Both the position numbers and the translations under genes were made by a program. This document shows positions 9,772 to 21,700 of a stretch of 64,000 nt of DNA, piece after piece. A model generated the notes under the pieces. It made no database searches and had not been told where the DNA came from. It worked only from the letters and a program-made list of their open reading frames with translations. Each line of letters opens with the position of its first letter. The first letter of the stretch is position 1. The stretch is taken from NCBI GenBank assembly GCA_963576475.1, contig OY754982.1, positions 2,004,409 through 2,068,408 on the forward strand, given 5' to 3'. Origin of the DNA: Molanna angustata. Its lineage: Eukaryota > Arthropoda > Insecta > Trichoptera > Molannidae.

Positions 9772-12700
9772 GTATGATTTTTTTTTGTTAATACTACATT
9801 ACGCCGCTGCTGCGCCGCGCGCCTTTGTCAGACTTTCGTTTTGATAGCGTGGAATCACAAATAATACTTAATGAATTCTTAGTAATCTCTATGGAAAATT
9901 TAACTTATATACAACATATTGCCGATAAATACCCAATATATTATGTACCTAGTTTTACCTCCATGTTTATTATGAAAGTATCGGAAGATAAAATCAAAAT
10001 ATAGTAGAATATAATATAATAAGTACTTGAGAAAAGTATTAACATACATACTTCGTGGCTCAGTTAGTTAGACATCGGACTCCTGAACCAAGATTCCGGG
10101 TTCACTACCCGGTGAAAATGCAGTTTTTAATTGTGTTTTCAGTCTTGATCTGTGAGACAATTTAAATCCTAAGTACGTATTCCGAATGTAGTTTTTTTTT
10201 GCTATGTACCTACATACATGTTTAGATAATTAAAGATTTTTTTTATTTTCCAACAAATGTAGGTATACACAATATATTCAGATATACTTACCTATAAACT
10301 AGTTGCAGGTAACACATGAGATCCAACTGTCGATGGCGATAGTAAGTATATACCTATAGTTGAAGAACCAAACTATAAATACAAATACCTACAGATTATG
10401 AAATATTTTAAGATATTTTGATTTCTATACAAAACATGTAGGTATGTTTATCAGTATAGGTCAGTCCTTTTTTCGTACCCAAAATATGAAAACAGCTTGA
10501 TGGTATGTATGTCATTTTGTCATTTGTCATTCTGTTCATCGGAGTACCGAGTCTAAGGACTCCTGACTCCTTCATCTATCGTTACATGAAGATATTATTT
10601 TTGAATGTATGTATGTTTGGAGATTTAAGTATCAAACTATTGAGAGTCCCCGTAGATATTGTGAAGTGTATACTGCCATACAAATTATATAAAACAATGT
10701 CGTCACTATATTCAATTTTCACAAAATTTTGTTAAAACGAGTGGGTTGTAGCCAACACTAAACTCTCCACACCATAGTATGTGTTCATTTTTTCTTCATA
10801 AAAGGTTGACAATCTCTAAATGCATTTTTATGAAGTACATTTCTAATAGATTCTTAAACAAATATAAGATTCCCAGAGGACAAAATTTTTCATAATACAA
10901 CATACACACAAAAACATTGTCACGGAAATCATTGTATGCATTTTCTACATGATACCTGTTGAGAAATTTTAAGTAAAATTGCATTACCAGCAAGATGAGC
11001 ATGTATGAGACAATGTATCAATGTTGTTGAGGCGATGTATGTGTCAAGATAGAAGAATGTGGTATTCGGTTCTCACCGCCTACTCGTTGAGGAAGATAGA
11101 AGTGGAGAGTAAAAAATACACTTGTCTACAGAGACACATACAATATCAATATGAAGTTAATTATTCAATATGCCCTTACTGAAGCTAAGAATAAATGCAG
11201 TTGAAATGAGATCGCTTAGAAGAATTTGTAACAGAACGATGTATGATAGAGTTTGGAATGAAAATACAAGGAAAGAATGTAAGATAAAGAAAGATGTAAT
11301 TAACAGAATGAAAGTTAACACATTGAGATGGTTTGGCCACTTGGGGAGAATGAACGAAGAACGCCTGACGAAGAAAATATACAAAGCTGACAGGAACGGA
11401 ATAAGAGGTCGCGGGCGCCCAAGAAAAGGATGGCACGACCATGTAAACGATATTTTGAAAGATGGAAATGTAAGAAGCATGAACAACAGACGAACATGTA
11501 TAAGACGATGTATGAATGTTGATGAGGCGATGAATGTGTGTCAAGATAGAAAAATGTGGCGTTCGGTTCTCTCTGCCTACCCCGTGAGGGACATGGCGTG
11601 GTGGTATGTATGTATGTATGTATTATATACATTTTTCATACAAATATGAAATTTATTTCACATTGATATGGCAGACCATAGATTTTTACTCTCCACACTA
11701 TGGAATAGGGGAGAGTCATAATTTCACAATTTTTAAGCGAATTTTTTTTACATCAAATTCTCAACGGGTATCATGTAGAGAGTGCACACTGTGAGTTTCG
11801 TCATGATGTGTTTGTATGTATGGCGTACGGCGTACAGAAAATCCTTTTTGTGTCCTCTATACAGCCCAACTATAAGTCCGATCGACTTCATATTAACATC
11901 ATATCTGTAAAGTGCATAGACCTAGAGCTGATTAGTTTTCCATAGACAACTTTTGATTTCTTCTCTATGAATTCATCATTTACGTTGTTTTTTTTTTTGT
12001 GTCCTCTCTGCAGCCCAAGCTATAACTCCGATTGACTTCATATTGATATCATATGTGTTAAGTCCAAAAACTTAGAGCTGATAAATTTTCCATAGACAAC
12101 GGTTCATTTTTTGTCAATGTTTCTTTACGATTTCATCTATTAAAACTGAAAAAATGCTCTCGCGACTTGGAAATTAGAGATATTTTAATTTGGTTTCAAC
12201 TATTTATACAACACCAAGAATCTTCATAAAATTGTATTCAAAGTTGGTCAATGTTAAAAGAAAAATATTCAAAGGTTTAAAAAAATATATTTTATTTAAT
12301 GGATTTTTGTATGAAACTTATATGTAACAAGAGTATTTTTTATGTTTGGCAATGTTCAGTTCTTTGATTTCATATTGATATAAGAATATTAATAGCTTGA
12401 ACTTAGAACTGATAAGCTTTCTATAAATAACAAACAAATTCTTCATATGATATCACGTGTCAAAATATTCAAAATGCTCTCACGTTCTTTTAAACAGAAT
12501 TTAACTGCATTTATTAAAATATTTCATACAACATAAGCATTCTTCACTATACTACATTAATAGTTTGTCTATCTTAATATAAAAATATTCTATCGTTAGA
12601 AAATTTATATTCCTGGTAGTAAAATTTAGAATGAATAAAATATTTCATACAACATAAGCATTCTTTACTATATTGAGATTGTCAACATTTCATGAATTAA

Positions 12701-15700
12701 AAATGAACGCTTACTATGGTGTGGAGAGTTTAGTGTTGGCCACAACTCACTTGTTTTCTTTCGACATCCTTGAATGCATTTTTGATGAGTGTATTTTTAT
12801 TGTATCACAATTTCAAACAGTATAAAAATACCTCGATTTTCCAGACCGTGATAGCATTTTGAAAATTTGGACAGATGAAATCATAGAGAAGAAATTAACG
12901 GTTATTTATGGAAAACTAATAAGGCTCTAAGCCTATGCAATTTACACATATGATGTTAATATGAAATAAATCGGACTTTTAGTTTGGGCTGTAGAGAGGA
13001 CACAAAAAGGATAATCCGTACGACATACATACAAACACATCACGACGAAACTCACAGTGTGCACTCTCTACATGATACCCGTTGAGAAATTGATTTAAAA
13101 AAATACGCTTAAAAATTGTGAAATCATGACTCTCCACTATTCCATAGTGTGGAGAGTAAAAAGTTTGATGTACCTACTACTAAAATTAAATTATCTAGTT
13201 GGGGTGTTTCGGCTTTTTTCAATATTTAAAAAATGGAAATATCGGCAGTTACGCACATAAATTCATCATTAAAAACGTTTTTCTTAGTAAAAAATATTTG
13301 GGAAACTCTCGAACATTCTTGAAAAAAATATTTGCGATTTTCTACTTACTTACTTCCGATGGTCATACAACTCCGGTAGAGCTTTAGCATCCTGAATAAA
13401 AAAAATCAAGCCAAGCCTTCCTGTCAGCTGCAGTGGACTCCCAGTCATCACAAGCATTCAGCACGTTCAGATCTCGGGTAACATTGTCCATCAATCTCTG
13501 CCTTGGTCTTCCCAGGGGTCTCTTGCCCACAGGGTTATTTTGCAGAATACGTTTTGTGGCTCTTTCTTCCCCTGATCTGTCCAATCCAAGCTAATCTTCT
13601 GGACCTGATTTCGCTGGTAATTAAAGGTTGTCCTGTCAATGCACGAATTTCCTCATTGCTTCGTGGTCTCCAGGTACCTGCCGCAATTCCTGGTCTTGGT
13701 CCTAATATTTTACGTAATATCCTGTTTTCAAATGTTAGCAGTCTTTGTTGGTCCTTGAGTGTCATACACCAGGACTCAGCACCATACAGGATTACTGGTT
13801 TAATTAGGCTATTATAGACCTGGAGTTTCACTCTTCGCGATATGGACTTTGGAGACTGGAATGCTCCCAGTGCCGCTGCTGCTCTTGTGCCACTTTGAAT
13901 TCGGGACATTATCTCAACGCTCATCTCATTGGTGTTAGTAAGAATGCTACCCAGATACGTGAACTTATCCACTTCTTCTATCCTATCTCCACTGAAAACC
14001 ACATCATTATAGGATGGCTTCCTAAAGTAATTTAATTTGGATAGGTACAGGTACTTTGTCTTCTGGGTGTTGATTTTAAGTCCCATTGTGACAGCCTGAT
14101 TCTTGATGGTGGAGTACATATCCTCCAAGTCATGGTGTTCTTTTGCTACCAAGGCTATATCGTCTGCATACCCAAAAATTTTGTGCATTCCCCCTAACGG
14201 TATACCACCTCGTGTTTTCTCAATACTTTGCACTACCCTTTCCAAAGCTAAGTTGAAGAGGATGGGTGAAAGTAGATCTCCTTGTCTAAGCCCTGTTCTC
14301 ACCATGTGTCTATGTTTAGTAGGTACAATTTTTATGTGTCTATATTTAGTAGGTACAATTTTTAGCGTTCTTACTTTTATATAGTGACGACATTGTCTCA
14401 TACAATTTGTATGGCAGTATACACAATTATCTACGGGGATAGTTAGATACTCAATATCCATACATTATATTATATTATCTCTATTTAAATATCAAAGTTC
14501 GCCTATTTTTTCTTTGTAACTTCTCTATGGGAAATAATGTGATTACACATATATATCAACTTTATATATAAAACAAAAATGTATAATGTGTGATGTGTAA
14601 TTATTTTTTTCTTTTGATAAATTTATAAATAAATATACTATATAATCCAACTGTCGATTCATTCAAGAGAATGTAATTCCATTGAACGAATCAGCAGTTT
14701 AAAGCCAAGACGCGTGTATGAAGGTACATTTTGTACGGTGTAGTGGACTTTTTGCATGCCAAAAACACCGACTTAGAAGCTTAGCAGCATATATGTTCTT
14801 TTTATGAATGAATTCAGAATTTGAAGTAGAACATTTTGTGTGTTTTTCTGTGTTTGTGTGTGTGTCTGTGTGTCCCCCCCCCCCCCTTATAACTTTAGAT
14901 CCGCTCAATTTACAAAGCTCAAAATTTCATAATATATAGATAATTATACTCAGAATTTTGAATTTTGTTTTAGTCAGGAGTTATCAACTTTTGAAATTTT
15001 ACTTTATATTTCCATATATCTCAAAAACCATATAAGCTAGAACCCTGAAAATTGGTATGAATATAGACAAATACAAAATCTCAAATGCGTTTTTTCAAAA
15101 AAATCCAGATTTTCTCACGCATTTTTTATTAAGAAAAACATTGTTTTATGATAAATTTATGTGTTTAACTGCCTATATTTTGAATGTTTTGAAAAAAATC
15201 GAAAAATGCCGAAATACCCCAACTAGATAATTTAATTTTCTATAAAAGAATATCAGCATTGTAGTAGTACATCTCAAACTTTTGTTAACAATTTTTTTAT
15301 AATAATTGGTATGTCAAGACTCTTCCTAACGACATGATTTTCTTCCCTACGCATAACATGACCATACCAACGCAGCCTTGTTTCTTTTAGTTTTCCGCTA
15401 TCGGTGCCACTTTAAAGCTTCCTCAAATATAGGTGTTCTTGTAACACCGCCGGCCCATCTAAGCATTTGCTTTCGATGGATGAAAATATCTACTTCATAC
15501 ATATATGCCATGTAGTTTTTTTTTGTTATTTACGATAAAAAGATTAAAAAAGGTTTTATTCCAACTAATTTTACAAGAAAAGTATTAAACAAAACAAATT
15601 TCATAGATTTCACGCAAATGAATAATGACGTAACTGTTCTTTATTTCGAAACTGGGGACGTATCTTTTGAGGGTACTGGGGAAAAGATTTTCAAAATTTA

Positions 15701-18700
15701 CTATTTATCCTACTATTTATATCAATGTTGAATGATAATGTTTTCATTAATATTATTATAATGAAAATGTTTAATAATATTAGGCGTGAAAAACTGTAGT
15801 AAAAAAAGTAGAAGGTATGTATCTAGCGTTTTTCGGGTGTTTAAAATAATTTGAATTAATTAATTAATTTGAACAATTTGTGGCGGGGGGGGGCAAGGAT
15901 TCAATTTCTTCGTTCGCAGATGTTCTTTATTGCTTTCAAACAAGATATTATGTGATATAAGTATTTTTAACATAACATTAATATTGTTTGTACATATTTC
16001 AGTATTACTATGTAAATCTAAATGGAAACACTTGAGGGACTATTACAAGAAGATAAAGAAGGAATCCAAGACCAACTGCCCAAGTACACAAAGACTAAAG
16101 TTCCTTGATGTCCTTTACAGTGAAGAGTTAGTACATATCGTTTATATTACCCTTAAAATAATATAATATTACACCTTGCCTTGCAAACCAGTATAGTAGG
16201 TGCTGTTGATATATTTAGTGTACACACTATAGAGTATCTAAAGTGTGTACATTAAAAAAATGTATAATTTTTTTTTTACAAATTTCAATTCTTGACCTAT
16301 ATAATCTTGATCGATTTATTTCATTTTTTATGCAGTATTATCATACAGTTTACTTATTAGATTACGTTAAAAGCTTACTATACGCACAACTAAAAATCAC
16401 TACTAAAATAGTTTTTTTTTCATTTAATGATTCGGCGGACATTTTGTGGTAGTTAATATAAACCATTTTTGAATTATTAATTAGCTATAAACCACTTGTT
16501 TTTTGAGTCACTTCGCGACATGTTTCGGAAGCGCTGTCCTTCCATCGACCGGCGTGTCGAGACTAACATGTTGAATTTGTGTGTATCTGTCTGTGAAGCG
16601 AGGGGGGTGGCGGTTGAGGGTTGGTTGGGTTAGTGGGGGGAGGGGAGAATTGTGAAGTGTTTTTGTTTTTGATGGGAAATATATTAAGTATTGGAGAGGT
16701 GTTATGAAAGGTATGGTTATTTATAAGTTTTATACCGGAATTTATGTGTTTATGTATTTCGAGCGTTTCGTAGTTGTTAAGTCGGTATCCTTTATTCTGT
16801 GTTTCATGTAATAGTTTTAGTTTGTGGTTATTGAAAGAGTGAGTGGTTTGGATAATGTGGTTAGCAAATTCTGAGAAATTATTGTTGTTTAAGCATCTTC
16901 TGTGTTCGTTAATTCTTATATTTAGGTTACGTGATGTCTGTCCTATGTAGTGTTCATTACAGTCACCACATGTTATTCTATAAACTCCACTTTTTTTTTT
17001 GTAATTTCTTTTAGTTTTAGAATTTAATAATGGTCTACTGATGTTGTTGTTGGTGTAAAATGCAGCTTTGATACTAGTTGGCAGTGTATTTTTTATTTTT
17101 ATAGAAATAGGTCCTGTGTATAGAATTTTTCTCCATTTTTGTTCTGTGTTTAGGTTGTTGGTGTTGAATGGATATATGTATTGGTCAGTTGTTTTTTGTT
17201 TTTGTTTTTTGTCGAGCATGCTGTCTATTATTTTGTAATTGTAGCCGTTATTCAATGCGATTTGTTTGATGATGTGTAGTTCGTGTTGGAAGTTGTTTTG
17301 TGTCATAGGTATATTTATGAGTCTGTTTATCATGGAATGGAAGCTAGCAAGTTTGTGGGAGATAGGGTGGGACGAGGAGTTAGGTATGACTGTGTCTGTT
17401 GTGGTGGGTTTTCTGTAGATAGCAAGATCTAGTTTATTGTTTATAATTTGGATTGTGAGATCTAAGAAATTTATTGTGTTATCTTCGTGTTTTTCGATCG
17501 GAGAAATTATTAGAATATCACAGAGTGAATTTGATTTTATCGTGTAGTCTGTTTATATGTGTAAGAAAAGCATTTAGTTGTCTATCGGTTCCGGTGAAGA
17601 TACAAAATATGTCATCCACGTATCTGTACCATGTCTTTACGTATTTATTCAGGTGGAATGTGGAATTGAATAGTTTTGTTTCCAAATTATCAAGGAACAT
17701 GTCTGCTAACACGGAACTAGCTGCCATTGCCATCGGTAACCCGTTGTTTCGTATATATATTTTGTGGTTGAATTCAAAGTAGTTCTGTTTGGTACATGTG
17801 TTGAATATTCTAATAATTTCTCCGATCGAAAAACACGAAGATAACACAATAAATTTCTTAGATCTCACAATCCAAATTATAAACAATAAACTAGATCTTG
17901 CTATCTACAGAAAACCCACCACAACAGACACAGTCATACCTAACTCCTCGTCCCACCCTATCTCCCACAAACTTGCTAGCTTCCATTCCATGATAAACAG
18001 ACTCATAAATATACCTATGACACAAAACAACTTCCAACACGAACTACACATCATCAAACAAATCGCATTGAATAACGGCTTCAATTACAAAATAATAGAC
18101 AGCATGCTCGACAAAAGCAAAAACAAAAAACAACTGACCAATACATATATCCATTCAACACCAACAACCTAAACACAGAACAAAAATGGAGAAAAATTCT
18201 ATACACAGGACCTATTTCTATAAAAATAAAAAATACACTGCCAACTAGTATCAAAGCTGCATTTTACACCAAAAACAACATCAGTAGATCATTATTAAAT
18301 TCTAAAACTAAAAGAAATTACAAAAAAAAGTGGAGTTTATAGAATAACATGTGGTGACTGTAATGAACACTACATAGGACAGACATCACGTAACCTAAAT
18401 ATAAGAATTAACGAACACAGAAGATGCTTAAACAACAATAATTTCTCAGAATTTGCTAACCACATTATCCAAACTAATCACTCTTTCAATAACCACAAAC
18501 TAAAACTATTACATGAAACACAGAATAAAGGATACCGACTTAACAACTACGAAACGCTCGAAATACATAAACACATAAATTCCGGTATAAAACTTATCAA
18601 TAACCATACCTTTCATAACACCTCTCCAATACTTAATATATTTCCCATCAAAAACAAAAACACTTCACAATTCTCCCCTCCCCCCACTAACCCAACCAAC

Positions 18701-21700
18701 CCTCAACCGCCACCCCCCTCGTTTCACAGACAGATACACACAAATTCAACATGTTAGTCTCGACACGCCGGTCGATGGAACGACAGCGCTTCCGAAACAT
18801 GTCGCGAAGTGACTCAAAAAACAAGTGGTTTATAGCTTATTAATAATTCAAAAATAGTTTTTTTTTTATTTGGCAACGATACATAATTACATTATACATA
18901 ATAAAGCGTTAAGTACCTATAACAACAAAATAATTTCAAGATTAGAGTGATAATATATCCTTAATTTAATGCTAGGTAACTGTTCATCCCCCACCACCAT
19001 CCGTTCTGTTTATGGGGACTAATAACGGTCCCTTGCAAAACTCTGAAAGAACACATAAAGAACATACGAAGAGTCCGGAGAACTCTAAAACCTTGCAGAC
19101 ACTGCACTTAATGTGCCAAAGAGAGCTAATCATGTTGAAACAACTGGCTCACTGCTCAGTGATAGTGAAGATAATAGTGCACCGAATTTAAGACAAAAAG
19201 TCTTGAAAGCCCTAAATTTGCTCTTCGTGGCTACAAGGTCCGCATGTCCAATGGGTCCAAAGAAATTCCCTCGGACGTCGTCGTAGAGTTATCGTCGGAA
19301 AGTTGACACGGAGAAGTTAGTGCATTCCCATAGGATATGCTCAGAAGTCTGTTTAGGGTTATCACAAAGCTGACATGAGGACGAATCAGATAAGTGAAAA
19401 CGAAAGAGATAACTTTTGAAACTGCCGTGTCCAATAAGGAATTGCGTGGTCCAATAATCGGGAACAATCGAGGAAAAAATTCGAGTCCTCACATCAGGAA
19501 GACATGAAAATGTCAGTCTGCCCACGGAAGAAGAAGACCAGCGACGTTGCCAAGCATCTAAAAGAGAACTCCGGGCCAAGTTCTCAATCTCTCCACGAAC
19601 TGTGGGTAAATTTACAGGTGGGAGAGAAACACCACCCAAAATTGAGCTTCGGCCTCTATACAGGTTGTGAATTGAAGCTCGTCGCTGTGTTTCCAGATCA
19701 AGGGGAGCCAAACCTGTGAGAATAGAAAGTGTGTTATGCTAGGTTACCTACTATTAAAATAATGCTAGGTTTAAAGTAAGCTGGTAGGTACTAGCAAAAA
19801 TGCTCCAGGAGGATATATAATTAAAATATGTACATAAAATTCTGTATTATTTTTATATTGTCTCATTGGACGTCCAACTAAGTGAACCTGTTTTAGGACG
19901 TCCGATATGTAGTTACGATTCGTATAATAAAATTATAAATGTATAGCGAGTAAACTAGAATATGTTTAATTTATTATTGGATTCATCTATGCCGATGGAT
20001 ATAAGCCAACTCTTTATTGTTTTTTTCAGAGTGTCTATTTTCATATTTTCCCAAGTGTCAGGTAGTATATTGTACATTTTGGGGCCAAGATATTTAAAAT
20101 TACGCTGTGCGAATGTGGTGTTTGTTTTTTCTTTACGATAATAGACCTTTAGTTAAGATGTGCAGGCTAAGTCTGTAAGTCTGCGATCTACTCGCGTATG
20201 TGACATCCGTTTGGGGTCGAGTTATGGAACGCTTTGGAGAAGCTCAAACTGTCGCCCTTGACATCTCTAAAGCTTTCGACCGGGTTTGGCACCGAGGTCT
20301 CTTAATGAAACTCCCTTCTTATGGACTACCCCAGTCTCTGTGTACTTGGATTGCGAATTTTTTAAAAGATCGCGAAGTCATAACTGTAGTGGACGGTTGC
20401 TCTTCTTCTCCCCATTCCATTAATGCGGGAGTCCCTCAAGGGTCCATTCTATCTCCAACCCTATTCCTCCTACATATGAATGACTTGCTCTTACGCGCCC
20501 CCATCCACTGTTACGCTGATGACAGCACAGTCCATGACAATTTCTCTTTTGACAAACCTCCTAAACAGAGTGAAATATCAGAAGCCCGGAAAGACCTTCA
20601 TCAAAAAATAAATAGCTACCTCCACTCAATCAATACCTGGGGTGAAAGTAATCTTGTTTCATTAAACGTCTCAAAAACCCAAGCCTGTCTAATTTCTGCG
20701 AAGAGAAACCCCAATGAATTGCAAGTGTCTTTCAACGGAAGCACCCTACCTAACAGCAGCTCTATCGACCTGCTTGGAGTATCTATAACGAACCAATTAC
20801 ACTACAAGGGCTCCATCGAAGCTAAGGTGAAACTCGCCTCCAAAAAATTGAGCGTACTATATAGAGCGCGCAGATATTTTACTAAGACCCAGATCTGTAT
20901 ACTCTACAAAGCGCAAATACGCCCAATTATTGAATATGGCAGTCACCTCTGGAGTGGCGCCCCCCAATACCTACTGAATACCCTCGACGCTGTCCAAAGG
21001 CGTGCTATACGTCTGATTGATGATCCATCACTGACTGATGGATTGCAATCACTAGAACACAGACGCAGAGTCGGTATTTTAAGTTTATTCTATAGATACT
21101 ACCACGGGAATTGCTCAGAAGAACTTGCATCTTTGGTCCCTCCTCCACCCACTCGCAACAGAGTCACTCGCTTCACTCAATCGCAGCATCCATTCACAGT
21201 GGACCTTCAACATATACGAACAAGTCGCTTCTCGAACTCCTTTATTAACACAGCAGCCCGACTGTGGAACGATCTTCCGAATTCTGTGTTTCCATCTTCG
21301 TACAACCCGGGTCTTTTTAAAATCCGAATTAATAAACTCTTTTCTAGATTGCAAACCCCTCCCAACGCTACGTAGTGCGCTTCTTCGGAAGAGTAAAATG
21401 GACCCAAATCCTAATAGCTGGCGTCCCCTACGTAGACATGTTAAAAAAAAAAAAAGTAGATCTCGACCGATAAATGTCGAGATTAACTGTCAAAATATCG
21501 ACTAGTCGAGTTTTGGTAGTCACTAAGCAGATAACGCGTCGAATCGTTCTCGCCCACTTATTTGACGGCGAGACTGGGTCGACATCGATTCGAGAGACGA
21601 GATCACACGCCGCCATGTTGAATTAAATGTCATTTTTACGCGAACAATGCCGAATTTCATATTTATTTTGAGAATATTTATATAAACGGGTTAAACGACG

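Larger units (their letters stand above)
13164..15295. mobile_element. Long inverted-repeat element interrupted by an RTE-type insertion
   Basis: The left arm at about 13150-13341 ('aattatctagttgggg', cggcagtt.. etc.) matches the inverse of about 15085-15290, with one small indel. The RTE fragment 13342-14461 sits between them. The right side also holds a (GT)n stretch with C13 at 14874-14886. Non-coding. Confidence 0.6.

Noticed and set aside
3195..10122. Possible tRNA genes at 3201, 5375 and 10058
   Set aside because: A- and B-box motifs are present, but the cloverleaf does not close, and the 3195 and 5362 copies continue into a shared SINE body.
9600..16126. MADF exons as part of a PIF/Harbinger transposon
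   Set aside because: Such elements do carry MADF-like genes, but here exon phases lead to a BESS exon. No Harbinger nuclease or terminal repeats are seen.
21125..21505. 126-codon frame overlapping the Jockey/CR1-type RT
   Set aside because: A shadow of the RT coding frame that reads on through the poly(A) run.
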